Positions 25,447-33,557 of a stretch of DNA of 64,000 nt are shown here, in pieces. Source of the DNA: Haloechinothrix sp033042135 (GTDB lineage: Bacteria > Actinomycetota > Actinomycetes > Mycobacteriales > Pseudonocardiaceae); the NCBI RefSeq assembly GCF_033042135.1, contig NZ_WBXM01000004.1, forward strand, positions 248,001 to 312,000. Direction: 5' to 3'. Each line of letters begins with the position of its first letter. The stretch's first letter is position 1. The notes beneath the pieces were generated by a model. The model was not told where the DNA came from. It ran no database searches and saw only the letters and a list, made by a program, of their open reading frames with translations. The translations under genes and the position numbers were made by a program.

Positions 25447-26328
25447 ATGGCACGTCAGCCCCGATCCCTCGTGGGACGAACGGTCGCGATCACCGGCGGC
25501 GCCAGGGGGATCGGCGCGGCAACCGCGGTGGCGCTTGACCGGCAGGGTGCCAGAGTGGCCATCGGGGACCTCGACGTGGATCTCGCCGCCGAGGTCGCAG
25601 GGCAACTGCGGCAACCTGCGCTTGGGCTGGAGCTGGACGTTACCGACCGGCAGGCTTTCACCGCGTTCCTCGACCGGGTGGAATCCGAGCTGGGCCCCAT
25701 CGACGTGCTGATCAACAATGCGGGCATCATGCCGATCGGCCCGATCACCGAGGAAACCGATCAGACCACATCCCACCAGCTCGCGATCAACCTGCACGCC
25801 GTGATCCACGGCAGCAAGGAGGCCGTGCGCCGCATGACTCGGCGCGGTGCCGGACACATCGTCAACATCGCCTCGGCTGCGGGAAAGACGCCGGTGCCGA
25901 GCGCGGCGACCTACTCGGCGACCAAGTTCGGGGTGGTCGGCTTCTCGGAGTCGCTCCGACTGGAGCTGGCCGGTAGCGGGATCGACATCTCCTGCGTAAT
26001 GCCCGGCATCGTGCGCACCGAGCTGGCTTCGGGGTTGCGGGACACCGCGGGGTTCAAGCCGGTGCAGCCGGAGGATGTCGCGGCGGCCATCGTCGACGCG
26101 TTGCAGCGCCCCCGGTTCGACGTGTTCGTGCCCCGCTCCATCGGGCCGACGAGCAGGCTCTCAGCGCTGATGCCGCGCCGGTTCGGCGACTGGCTGGTTC
26201 GCACCATCGGGGTGGACCGGTTGATGGCCGAGGCGGCGGGGGCGCGGGAACGAGCGGCTTACGAGCAGCGGATCGCGGGCAGCGCACCCGCGGCCGACCG
26301 CGAGACCGACGGCTCGCGCGGCGCATAG
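25447..26328 (+). CDS. Short-chain dehydrogenase/reductase (SDR)
   Basis: A 293-residue classical SDR. The cofactor loop TGGARGIG is at about 15-22, NNAG near 90, and the catalytic Ser...YxxxK is present as NIASAAG...YSATK near 140-160. The C-terminal extension (RSIGPTSRLSALMPRRFGDWL) is typical of lipid- or steroid-linked actinobacterial SDRs. AGGAG at 25434-25438 gives the best spacing to the ATG at 25447; the ATG at 25441 is too close. A KstR-type palindrome just upstream suggests control by sterol or fatty acid status. Confidence 0.9.
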   Translation: MARQPRSLVGRTVAITGGARGIGAATAVALDRQGARVAIGDLDVDLAAEVAGQLRQPALGLELDVTDRQAFTAFLDRVESELGPIDVLINNAGIMPIGPITEETDQTTSHQLAINLHAVIHGSKEAVRRMTRRGAGHIVNIASAAGKTPVPSAATYSATKFGVVGFSESLRLELAGSGIDISCVMPGIVRTELASGLRDTAGFKPVQPEDVAAAIVDALQRPRFDVFVPRSIGPTSRLSALMPRRFGDWLVRTIGVDRLMAEAAGARERAAYEQRIAGSAPAADRETDGSRGA

Positions 26329-26342
26329 TCGCCGGTCCTGTT

Positions 26343-26348
26343 TAGAGT
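26343..26348 (+). promoter_or_regulatory. -10 box of cutA (probable leaderless transcript)
   Basis: TAGAGT is followed by six bases and then the cutA ATG at 26355. No separate ribosome-binding site is seen. Confidence 0.4.
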
Positions 26349-26354
26349 GGGGGC

Positions 26355-26705
26355 ATGACGTCGGAACAGCACGCCGCGCAGCACGCCGAACATGTCATCG
26401 TGTCGTCGACGACCGACTCGGAGGGTGAGGCCAAGCGGTTGGCAGCTGACGCCATCGACGCCAAGCTCGGCGCCTGCGCTCAGGTTGTCGGCCCGATCAC
26501 CAGCGTGTACCGCTGGGAAGGGAAGGTGTGTCACGACACCGAGTGGCGCGTGGACATCAAGACGGCAGCAGACAGGGTGAGCGCGTTAGCCGAGCACCTG
26601 AGCGAGCGGCACAGCTATGACGTGCCCGAGATCGTCGCGACCCCGATCACGGGTGGCAGCGCCGAGTACCTGTCCTGGGTCGTCGCCGAGAGCCGCGGTC
26701 AGTAG
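26355..26705 (+). CDS. cutA: CutA1-type divalent cation tolerance protein
   Basis: A 116-residue protein with the CutA1 pattern: HVIVSSTTDSEGEAKRLA near the start, LGACAQVVGPITSVYRWEGKV in the middle and YDVPEIVATPITGGSAEYLSWV at the end. CutA1 forms a stable ferredoxin-like trimer linked to copper and other divalent cation tolerance. It sits 146 bp before the CsoR-type repressor. An N-terminal His-rich stretch (EQHAAQHAEH) is present. Confidence 0.93.
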   Translation: MTSEQHAAQHAEHVIVSSTTDSEGEAKRLAADAIDAKLGACAQVVGPITSVYRWEGKVCHDTEWRVDIKTAADRVSALAEHLSERHSYDVPEIVATPITGGSAEYLSWVVAESRGQ

Positions 26706-26785
26706 CCCGACGGGAGTGGCAGTCCTGCGATGACGCGCTGCCGGCGGGTGCTGGCAGGGTGTGCTCGGCGACGCACTGTACAGCA

Positions 26786-26802
26786 ATACCCCTCCCCGGT
26801 AT
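26786..26802. promoter_or_regulatory. CsoR-type operator upstream of csoR
   Basis: ATACC-cctcccc-GGTAT is an inverted repeat with a C-rich centre, 50 bp upstream of the csoR start. It resembles the GC-rich, TA-flanked operators of CsoR-family repressors and probably mediates autoregulation. Confidence 0.5.
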
Positions 26803-26851
26803 CCTGGCAAAGATGGCCCGTGCACAACCGGTAGCTTGCGGGAGGGCGCTG

Positions 26852-27133
26852 ATGCAGGGATACGCGCAGGACAAGGATCGACACATCAAGCGGCTGCGTC
26901 GGATAGAGGGGCAGGTACGCGGCCTGGCTCGCATGATCGAGAATGACGAGTACTGCATCGACGTCCTCACTCAAGTGTCCGCGGCGACGAAGGCGTTGCA
27001 GTCCGTCTCGCTCGAACTGCTCGACGAGCATCTCAGGCACTGTGTGACGCAGGCCGTCGCGGACGGCGGTGACACCGCCGACGAGAAGGTGAAGGAGGCC
27101 AGCGACGCCATCGCCCGCCTCGTCCGGTCTTAG
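26852..27133 (+). CDS. csoR: CsoR/RcnR-family metal-sensing repressor
   Basis: A 93-residue all-helical repressor. HIKRLRRIEGQVRGLARMIE is the DNA-binding helix 1 region, and the Cu(I)-ligand pattern Cys-His-Cys is visible as YCIDVL and LDEHLRHC. CsoR releases DNA on binding Cu(I). The ATG at 26852 is supported by GGGAGG about six bases before; a longer frame upstream has no such site. No copper ATPase or chaperone gene is adjacent; only cutA is nearby. Confidence 0.92.
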   Translation: MQGYAQDKDRHIKRLRRIEGQVRGLARMIENDEYCIDVLTQVSAATKALQSVSLELLDEHLRHCVTQAVADGGDTADEKVKEASDAIARLVRS

Positions 27134-27193
27134 CGAACGACGCGGCGCACCGGCTGTATCGGCTGCGGGCGCGAAGTCCCGCATTGTGTGGGT

Positions 27194-27324
27194 GCGGGCG
27201 GACCAACCTGCGGGCGGACCAACCGCTGTGTCTTCTGGGTGCTCTGGTCCGCCCGCCGGGGTGGTGTCCCGGCAGCCGCGACCCCTTATCAGGCCCCGTC
27301 TGCCGGAAGGCGGGCGGACCAACC
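27194..27324. repeat. Intergenic cluster of a 15-bp direct repeat with an inverted partial copy
   Basis: GCGGGCGGACCAACC occurs at 27194-27208, 27210-27224 and 27310-27324; the first two are separated by one base. An inverted partial copy (GGTCCGCCCGC) begins near 27246, so hairpins with flanking copies can form. The cluster fills most of the 274-bp gap before the glnX-like/pknG operon. Confidence 0.8.
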
Positions 27325-27407
27325 GCTGGTAGGTTCGACAGGCGTGGCGGGCACGCGTGCCTGGCTGTGCCGCGCATACTGAGGGAAGGCACGAAGGTAA
27401 GGGGCCG

Positions 27408-28805
27408 ATGACATCCGCTGAGGACAGCGCGAGCGGCGGTGACGACCGCCAGTCGAGCACGTCGGAGGGGGCGTACCGCGCGTGGCTCGGCGGTCTCGTC
27501 GACCTGGTCCAGCAGGTCCTCAGGCGAACCGCGGCCGCCGCGAGGCGCACGCCGGGCAGGTTGTCGATGATCGCTACTGGGCTCGTGGCGCTGAGCCTGC
27601 TCGCCTGCGCGGTCGGTACCGCGATGGCGCAGGGCAAGAAGGACACCGTGGATGGCCTGCTTGAGCATCGGGAGCCGGTGGCCGCGGCGGCGCAGCAGCT
27701 CTACCGCGAGCTCTCGGCCGCTGATGCGGAGGCGACGAGCGCCTACCTCGCCACGGCGACGGAGTTGGACGGCACGCCGGAACGCTACGAGGGCAGCGTC
27801 GAGCAAGCGGGCCGGGCGCTGGCCGCAGTGGCCGCCGACATGCGGGAGCTGCCCGCGGCCGCCGAGCCGGTTTACCTCATCAGCAGTGAGCTACCCACCT
27901 ACACCGGTCTGGTGGAGACCGCGCGCGCCAGTACGACACAGGATCCCGAGGACGGGGCTGCCGCGCTGCGGGAAGCGTCCGATCTGATGCGCGGCACGCT
28001 GCTGCCCGCGGCACGTGAGCTGCAGGAGCTCGAAGGTGAGCGGTTGCTCGCCGAGCAACGGGAGGCGAGCTCGTTCCCGGTGGTGAGTACCGTACTCGCG
28101 GTGGTTCTGCTCGGCGCCCTGTTGGGGACGCAGGTGTACCTGCGCCGCAAGACAAACCGGGTGCTCAACCGAGGGCTCGTCGCGGCCACGGTCGCTGTCC
28201 TGATCGGTATGGTGTGGACCACCGTCGCGCTGGTGGTGCAGAGCGTCCACGTGCACGCCGGGCAGCGTGACGGGACGGAACAGGTGCAGGCGCTGTCCGA
28301 AGCCAGGATCGTGGCACTGCATGGCAGAGCTGAGGAGACGTTGAACCTCGTCGAGAGCGGCGACGGCGAGGGACACGGCGAGGAGTTCATGCAGCTGGCG
28401 GTTGAGCTGGCTGGCACCGATGGTGGGGGTGGGATGCTGGCCGAGGTCGCCGACAACGCGCCGGATGGGCCGGTCGCCGCGCATGTCCAGGCGGCGAGCG
28501 AGCAGGTCGAGGACTGGTTGCGCGCCAGTGCCGAGGTGAGAGTGTTGGTGGACAGGGGCGAGCACGAGGCCGCCGTGCGGCATGCGATCGATGTGGATGG
28601 CGATGGCGGTGCCGGGCCTGCGTTCCGCACGTTCGACGACAGCTTGCGGCTTGCCACGGAGGAGGCGAGCAGGCAGTTCGCGAGCAGCACCACCAATGGG
28701 GCGAACGCGCTGCACGGGCTGCCTCAGGGACTCGCGGGACTCGGCGTGATCGCCGCCCTCGGTATCACGGTCGGGGTCGGAGAACGGTTGCGGGAGTACC
28801 GATGA
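27408..28805 (+). CDS. GlnX-like membrane protein of the PknG operon
   Basis: A 465-residue protein with a polar N-terminus, four membrane helices at about 52-74, 222-246, 255-280 and 442-462, and two extracytoplasmic helical domains between them. This topology, length and position directly before pknG match GlnX of the mycobacterial and corynebacterial glnX-glnH-pknG operon, where GlnX relays amino acid sensing by the lipoprotein GlnH to PknG. Here the stop overlaps the pknG start (ATGA) and no glnH gene lies between or nearby. The ATG at 27408 is preceded by a G-rich ribosome site. Confidence 0.8.
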   Translation: MTSAEDSASGGDDRQSSTSEGAYRAWLGGLVDLVQQVLRRTAAAARRTPGRLSMIATGLVALSLLACAVGTAMAQGKKDTVDGLLEHREPVAAAAQQLYRELSAADAEATSAYLATATELDGTPERYEGSVEQAGRALAAVAADMRELPAAAEPVYLISSELPTYTGLVETARASTTQDPEDGAAALREASDLMRGTLLPAARELQELEGERLLAEQREASSFPVVSTVLAVVLLGALLGTQVYLRRKTNRVLNRGLVAATVAVLIGMVWTTVALVVQSVHVHAGQRDGTEQVQALSEARIVALHGRAEETLNLVESGDGEGHGEEFMQLAVELAGTDGGGGMLAEVADNAPDGPVAAHVQAASEQVEDWLRASAEVRVLVDRGEHEAAVRHAIDVDGDGGAGPAFRTFDDSLRLATEEASRQFASSTTNGANALHGLPQGLAGLGVIAALGITVGVGERLREYR

Positions 28806-31240
28806 GTACGCCGGACGAGAACGAACTGACCAGCGCGCTGTTCACCGAGGTCCCGGAAACACGCGTGGTGCGGCCCTCGGGCGAGCGAGCCCGGTCGCAG
28901 GACCTCCCCGAGCCCGAGCCGGACGGGGTGCTCGCAGACCAGGAGGGGGAAGGTGGCCAGGACTCCGGCCCTGAGCCGGAACCCGGATCCGGCTCCAGGT
29001 CCGACTCGGACTCCCGCCCGTCCTCCGGTTCAGGGTCACGTTCGGACTCGCGGGGGAGCGAAGGCACCGGATCCGAGGCGTTCCCGCGTCGTTCCCGCCG
29101 TACGTCCTCGCGGGACACTGGAAGCACTGGAAGGGGAGGTCTGGGAGCTGGCCTCGTCGAAGTTCCACCGGTGCCGTACCGGGATCCCCGCGAGGCCGTG
29201 CTGGACAAGCCGGTGGTCGCCGAGCACAAGCGGTACTGCACGAACTGCGACGCCAAGGTCGGTCGCGGTACCGGGGGAGCACCAGGTGCAGCCGAAGGGA
29301 CGTGCGAGAACTGCGGTACGCCGTACTCGTTCTCCCCGCGGCTGCAACCGGGCGAGGTCGTGGGGGGACAGTACGAGGTGCTCGGTGCGCTGGCCTACGG
29401 TGGTCTCGGCTGGATCTACCTGGCGCAGGACCGCAACGTCAACGACCGGTGGGTAGTCCTGAAAGGACTGATCGATACCGGCGATCCTACGGCCACGGCG
29501 GCTGCGGTCAATGAGACGCGGTTCCTCGCTGAGGTGGAACACCCCAACATCGTCAAGATCTACAATTTCGTGGAGCACGAGGACCCGCGTACCGGGCACT
29601 CCGTCGGTTACATTGTGATGGAGTATGTCGGTGGGCAATCGCTTCGTCAGCTCGCGCTGGAACGCCATCGCGCGGCGGGTAGGCCGGAGAGCCTCCCGGT
29701 CGGCCAGGTGATCGCTTACGGGCTCGAGATTCTCCCGGCGCTCGGGTATCTCCATAGTAGAGGGTTGTTGTTCTGTGACCTGAAGCCCGATAACGTGATC
29801 CAGACGGATGAGCACCTCAAGCTGATCGACCTCGGTGCGGTCCGGCGGATGGACGATTACTCCAGCCCGTTGTTCTTCACGTCCGGATACAGCGCCCCCG
29901 AGCTGCCCACTCGGGGCGCCTCGGTGCAGTCCGACCTGTTCACGGTCGGCCGCACGCTGGCCGTGCTGTCTTTCGAGTTCAGCGGCTACACGAGCCGGTA
30001 CAAGACGACGTTGCCACCCAAGGACGAGGTCCCGCTCTTCCAACTGTTCGACTCGTACTACCGCTTCCTGTGCCGCGCCACGCACGCGGATCCGGACCGC
30101 CGGTTCTCGTCGGCCGCGGAGATGGCCGACCAGCTTACCGGCGTGCTTCGGGAGGTGATGGCGCTCGGCACGGGGGAGCCGCATCCCGGGCCGTCCACCG
30201 TATTCAGCGCCGAGAGCAGGACGTTCGGTGTGCATTCGGTGATCTCCGGGGCGGCCGCCGCAGGCAGCCAGGGCGTACGGGTGCCCGCTCCGGATGTCTG
30301 GGACGTGATCGCCGGGCTGCCGTTGCCGCTGGTGCACACCGACGACGTGGCGGCGAGCCTGCTGGCATCGATGACCGGCTGGGAGGCCCGGGACGTGATC
30401 GAGGCCTTGGCCAAGGCCCCACGGGACTCAATCGAGGTACGACTGCGGGTGGTTCGCGCTCGTATCGAGCTGAACGAGCTGGTCGAGGCCCGGAGGCAGT
30501 TGCAGGCTGCGCAGTACCTCGCCGTGAAGGACGGGGTCCCGCACGACTGGCGCATCGAGTGGTACCGCGCGCTGATCGAGCTGGCGGCGGGCAGAAACAG
30601 GCTCGCCTGGGCGGCGTTCAACGCTGCCTATGACGACCTACCCGGTGAGATCGCGCCGAAGCTCGGCGTGGCCGCGAGTGCGGAGCTGCTCGGAGACTAC
30701 TTCTCGGCCGCCCGCTTCTACGAGCAGGTGTGGCGGACCGACCGCAGCTACGTCAGCGCCGCCTTCGGCCTGGCCAGGACGTACCTGGCGCAGGGCGGTA
30801 GGGACAGTGCCATCGAGACACTGGATGCGGTGCCGCGCTCCTCGACCCACCACACCGACGCTCAGGTCAACGCCGCTCGCATCAAGGCGACCGTGCCACC
30901 ACCCGACCGCGGTGCCGTCGTGGTCACCGAACGCGACCTGGTGGAGGCTGGCGCGCGGCTGGAACGGTTGCCGCTTGACGCCGAACGCCGCGCCAGGGAG
31001 TCCGCCGAGTTGCTCGAGGTGGCGCACGCGTGGCTCGACGAGTGGCAACGCAATCCCGCCGTGGTGTCCCGAATGGGTGCGCGACCGGGAACGGTGCTCG
31101 GCTGTCCCCTCACCGAGCGGGACGTCCGTTTCGGGTTGGAACGCTGCTATCGCACCCTCGCTCGCCTGGCAGGCACCGCCGACGAACGCATCACCCTCGT
31201 AGATCGCGCGAACGCCGTCCGACCGCGCACTCTGACATGA
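28802..31240 (+). CDS. pknG: Serine/threonine protein kinase PknG
   Basis: An 812-residue kinase with the PknG architecture. An acidic Ser/Asp/Gly-rich tail covers about 1-115. A rubredoxin-like metal site has two CxxC knuckles (YCTNCD near 144, TCENCG near 168). The kinase domain at about 190-460 has lysine in VVLKGL, the catalytic loop as FCDLKPDN near 324 (non-RD type) and DLG in place of DFG near 343. A TPR region at about 480-812 follows. PknG phosphorylates the FHA protein GarA/OdhI and so tunes the 2-oxoglutarate/glutamate branch. It is coupled to the GlnX-like gene. Confidence 0.96.
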   Translation: MSTPDENELTSALFTEVPETRVVRPSGERARSQDLPEPEPDGVLADQEGEGGQDSGPEPEPGSGSRSDSDSRPSSGSGSRSDSRGSEGTGSEAFPRRSRRTSSRDTGSTGRGGLGAGLVEVPPVPYRDPREAVLDKPVVAEHKRYCTNCDAKVGRGTGGAPGAAEGTCENCGTPYSFSPRLQPGEVVGGQYEVLGALAYGGLGWIYLAQDRNVNDRWVVLKGLIDTGDPTATAAAVNETRFLAEVEHPNIVKIYNFVEHEDPRTGHSVGYIVMEYVGGQSLRQLALERHRAAGRPESLPVGQVIAYGLEILPALGYLHSRGLLFCDLKPDNVIQTDEHLKLIDLGAVRRMDDYSSPLFFTSGYSAPELPTRGASVQSDLFTVGRTLAVLSFEFSGYTSRYKTTLPPKDEVPLFQLFDSYYRFLCRATHADPDRRFSSAAEMADQLTGVLREVMALGTGEPHPGPSTVFSAESRTFGVHSVISGAAAAGSQGVRVPAPDVWDVIAGLPLPLVHTDDVAASLLASMTGWEARDVIEALAKAPRDSIEVRLRVVRARIELNELVEARRQLQAAQYLAVKDGVPHDWRIEWYRALIELAAGRNRLAWAAFNAAYDDLPGEIAPKLGVAASAELLGDYFSAARFYEQVWRTDRSYVSAAFGLARTYLAQGGRDSAIETLDAVPRSSTHHTDAQVNAARIKATVPPPDRGAVVVTERDLVEAGARLERLPLDAERRARESAELLEVAHAWLDEWQRNPAVVSRMGARPGTVLGCPLTERDVRFGLERCYRTLARLAGTADERITLVDRANAVRPRTLT

Positions 31241-31255
31241 TGTGGGACATCGGCT

Positions 31256-31849
31256 TCAGGGATTGATCCCCCAACGTTCGTCCGGATGTTGCTCCCGCCA
31301 GCCGTCCCGCAGCTTGGCCAGTGCGCCCGGATCCCCGTGCTCGGTGAAGTGCTCCATGTTCACCATGACGAACAACGCCCTGGCATCGAGCGCGACTGTG
31401 CCGTCCGGGGCGTCGAGGTGGCCCCGTGCGGTGGCGTAGACCTTGCGTCCGGATACCCCTTCCAGCCAGGCCGTGATGTGCAGGGTGGAGCCGACCGGAA
31501 CGGGCCTGCGGAAGTCCGTCTCCAGCTTGCCGGTGACCGCGGGCTTGCGGAGTAGCTGCCCGACGGCGGTGCCGAGTGCCTCGTCGAAGGCACACGCCAG
31601 GAGGCCACCGTGGGCGAGTCCGGGCGCGCCCTGATGCTCGGCCGAGACGGTGAACGACGAACGGATCACGTGCCCGGTATCGACCGCCGAGGACATGTGC
31701 AGCCCTCCCGGCTGGTCCTCACCGCAGCCGAAACACTCGCTGAAGTGGGAGTGCAGCTGGCTGCCCTCGTCAGGGGCATCGGGATGGATCGGGGGTGGTT
31801 CGGTGGCCACGGGCGGCCACTGGTCTACCGTGTTACGCACGGTGTCCAC
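31256..31849 (-). CDS. PaaI-family hotdog thioesterase
   Basis: A hotdog-fold thioesterase of about 197 residues. CFGCGEDQPGGLHM precedes the fold, and the active-site helix GLAHGGLLACAFDEALG (HGG with a following Asp) is the PaaI/4HBT pattern. Substrates are acyl-CoA thioesters. The frame is open to a GTG at 31930, but the first 27 codons have low third-position GC and overlap the CRP-type site at 31916-31931, so I use the GTG at 31849; the true start is uncertain and no Shine-Dalgarno was seen. It converges on pknG. Confidence 0.85.
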   Translation of the reverse strand: MDTVRNTVDQWPPVATEPPPIHPDAPDEGSQLHSHFSECFGCGEDQPGGLHMSSAVDTGHVIRSSFTVSAEHQGAPGLAHGGLLACAFDEALGTAVGQLLRKPAVTGKLETDFRRPVPVGSTLHITAWLEGVSGRKVYATARGHLDAPDGTVALDARALFVMVNMEHFTEHGDPGALAKLRDGWREQHPDERWGINP

Positions 31850-32157
31850 GCTAATCGCGGGTGAGTCGGGAGAGGCACCAGAGGTGGCTTGCGGCACCAC
31901 CAGATGTTTCACACTAGTGACATAGATCACAGTTAGCTGAGTTGGGGTGATTCGGCGGCTCGGGGTTTCCCCGCGTTGGTTTCGGGGTAGGCTGGCGGCG
32001 GGCCGTCGTTTTGCGTGTTCGTGGCTTCACACTCGCGGAACTTCTGACGCGGGCTGTGTGCGCACCGTGCACTTGCTCGACTCGTTGGAACCGTCCGGGA
32101 CGGCCCAGGCGCCCGTCCCCGGGTGCCTGAAGCGGATGTATGACGAGGAGTACAGCG
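31850..32157. other. Divergent non-coding region between the thioesterase and cspA genes
   Basis: About 308 bp without a supported gene. It holds the CRP/GlxR-type site at 31916-31931 and the long upstream region of cspA. The last part (about 32090-32150) is the likely cspA leader. No small ORF with a convincing ribosome site was found. Confidence 0.6.
31916..31931 (-). promoter_or_regulatory. CRP/GlxR-type binding site
   Basis: The minus strand reads TGTGATCTATGTCACT, matching the actinobacterial CRP/GlxR consensus TGTGANNTANNTCACA at every fixed base except the last. It lies about 67 bp upstream of the chosen thioesterase start and 226 bp upstream of cspA. Confidence 0.6.
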
Positions 32158-32361
32158 GTGGCGCAAGGCACTGTGAAGTGGTTCAACGCCGAGAAGGGCT
32201 TCGGCTTTATCGCGCAGGACGGCGCGGATGGTGACGTCTTCGTTCACTATTCGGAGATCGAGGGTCGGGGGTTTCGCACCCTGGAAGAGAATCAGCGGGT
32301 TGAGTTCGAAGTAGGCCAGACCCAGAAGGGCCCGCAGGCCCAGAAGGTGCGCGCGATCTGA
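32158..32361 (+). CDS. cspA: CspA-type cold shock protein
   Basis: A 67-residue single CSD protein. The RNP1 motif KGFGFI and RNP2 motif VFVHYS are present, and the start QGTVKWFNAEKGFG is canonical. It binds single-stranded RNA and DNA and acts as an RNA chaperone. The GTG at 32158 is preceded by GAGGAG at seven bases; six extra upstream codons in frame are excluded. A long upstream region and a strong downstream hairpin fit the usual post-transcriptional control of csp genes. Confidence 0.95.
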   Translation: MAQGTVKWFNAEKGFGFIAQDGADGDVFVHYSEIEGRGFRTLEENQRVEFEVGQTQKGPQAQKVRAI

Positions 32362-32383
32362 GAGACCAGCACGCATGAGCTCA

Positions 32384-32416
32384 CAGCTCCCGGCGGGACG
32401 TTCCCGCCGGGAGCTG
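32384..32416 (+). terminator. Strong hairpin downstream of cspA
   Basis: A perfect 15-bp stem (CAGCTCCCGGCGGGA and its complement) closes a 3-base loop, 22 bp after the cspA stop. There is no clear T-tract, as is common in actinobacterial terminators. Confidence 0.75.
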
Positions 32417-32501
32417 ACTCGTTGGGTCACCATACGGGCGGTACCCCCGCCCGCAGTCTGTCGGCGCGAGCCACGCGACAGCGCGGCCCCCGCCGACAGG
32501 C

Positions 32502-32849
32502 TTATGAATAACCCTCCTGGGTCAGCCGTTCCAGTAGCCATGCCTGCGCCAGGGACTCCACCGGCATGCCGTGCCGGGCGGCCAGCGCGTGGAGCTGCGC
32601 CCCGGCCACGGGGTTGAGCTGCAGTCGCAGCTCGAGCGCGTCGCGCCGGGGGGTGAGGCCGGGATCGGTCTCGGCTTCTGCGGTGTTCTCGACGGCAGGG
32701 ACCAGCGGCTTCCCGCCATCGTCGCTGGACAGTGCCTTCAGGTAGCTGTCCAGCTCATGATCGGATACCCGTTCACCGGATGCGGTGGTGTCGGATTCGG
32801 GACTGTTTCGCTTGCGGCCGCGAGAGCGGCCCAATGACGGAAAAGGCAC
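32502..32849 (-). CDS. Small protein with possible ribbon-helix-helix C-terminus
   Basis: About 115 residues. The N-terminal half is basic then polar (GRSRGRKRNSPESD), and the C-terminal half (LELRLQLNPVAGAQLHALAARHG, SLAQAWLLERL) has the strand-helix-helix pattern of CopG/Arc-type RHH proteins. I do not recognise a specific family, and no toxin gene is adjacent. The start is uncertain: GTG 32849 is used; the frame is open to a TTG at 32900. It converges on cspA. Confidence 0.6.
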   Translation of the reverse strand: MPFPSLGRSRGRKRNSPESDTTASGERVSDHELDSYLKALSSDDGGKPLVPAVENTAEAETDPGLTPRRDALELRLQLNPVAGAQLHALAARHGMPVESLAQAWLLERLTQEGYS

Positions 32850-32931
32850 CGCTGCAGGATAACGACTCGGTCTCCCGACGGAGGCGGTACGCGCGGGCAA
32901 GTCCGCTGCGCCTGCCGCCGGGGCAGTGAAG

Positions 32932-32964
32932 AGCCCCCGCGCCAGGGGGAGGAACGCGGGGGCT
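32932..32964. terminator. Stem-loop in the intergenic region
   Basis: A perfect 10-bp GC stem with a 13-base loop containing GGGGGAGGAA. It lies upstream of both flanking divergent genes, so its role (terminator of a short RNA, leader structure) is unclear. Confidence 0.35.
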
Positions 32965-33194
32965 GGAGGGGATCTCCACAGGCGCTGACCGGGGGTGTGT
33001 CAGCACCCCGATTGTTACATGAATTTCGAGTTTACCGCGAGAGAACAGTGGAAAAATCTCGGGTAAGGCGGGCAGTTCGGTCACCCGCCGGGGCCGCCGA
33101 GGGGGCGTGAGCGCCCCGCCCGCCTGTCGCGGAACAACCGAGCGTGCCTGATGGTTCACCCTGCGGGGGGCTGTGACGGTAGCGCCACAGTCGC

Positions 33195-33200
33195 TAGCCT
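33195..33200 (+). promoter_or_regulatory. -10 box for the small gene at 33247
   Basis: TAGCCT lies 46 bases before the ATG, leaving a short leader that includes a strong GGAGGAGG ribosome site. A TGTGAC-like -35 is at 33172-33177. Confidence 0.4.
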
Positions 33201-33246
33201 CGCGGCTAACTGCCAGGAACGCCTCGCCCGAACGGGAGGAGGAACC

Positions 33247-33495
33247 ATGAGTGGTTCATTGGAAGTCCGCCAGTTCCTCATGCACTATGACGAGGCGCGA
33301 TCGATGGGTTCCGGTACTGGTGTGCCCTCGCAGCGGACATCCGGCGCTGACGGGCTGCGGGTCTCGGATGATCAAGTTCGTCGGGCTCGCCGCGCGGTGG
33401 CCAGCGGGGCGTCCGACGCCGAGGACTGCGCGCAGCTGCTCGAGATGCTCGGTCTGATCGAGGGCGAGGACGGCGTTCCTCCGGTGCAGCGGTGA
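33247..33495 (+). CDS. Small conserved-looking protein of unknown function
   Basis: Eighty-two residues: MSGSLEVRQFLMHYDEAR, a polar linker, then a helical segment (DDQVRRARRAVASGASDAEDCAQLLEMLGL). The ATG is preceded by GGGAGGAGGAACC, an excellent ribosome site, and by a TAGCCT promoter box, so it is very likely expressed. I recognise no family. It sits just before the tRNA cluster. Confidence 0.7.
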   Translation: MSGSLEVRQFLMHYDEARSMGSGTGVPSQRTSGADGLRVSDDQVRRARRAVASGASDAEDCAQLLEMLGLIEGEDGVPPVQR

Positions 33496-33557
33496 GGTCA
33501 CGTCTACAGTGGAAGTGTGCAGGTCATGGCGGGTAAGCTGCCAGTAGGGGTACCCGC

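Larger units (their letters stand above)
32850..33246. other. Non-coding stretch upstream of the small ORF at 33247
   Basis: Roughly 400 bp without a supported gene. It contains a 10-bp-stem hairpin at 32932-32964 (AGCCCCCGCG with CGCGGGGGCT), an unusually AT-rich patch at about 33008-33060 that may hold a minus-strand promoter, and a TAGCCT -10 box at 33195-33200 for the downstream gene. Confidence 0.5.

Noticed and set aside
27194..27324. CRISPR array
   Set aside because: Repeats are only 15 bp, spacing is irregular (1 and 85 bp) and no cas genes are present.
29036..30337. 433-residue minus-strand frame opposite pknG
   Set aside because: Antisense shadow; PknG is unambiguous on the plus strand.
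31850..31930. N-terminal extension of the thioesterase to the GTG at 31930
   Set aside because: Low third-position GC and overlap with a CRP-type site make it unlikely to be coding, although no ribosome site decides the start.
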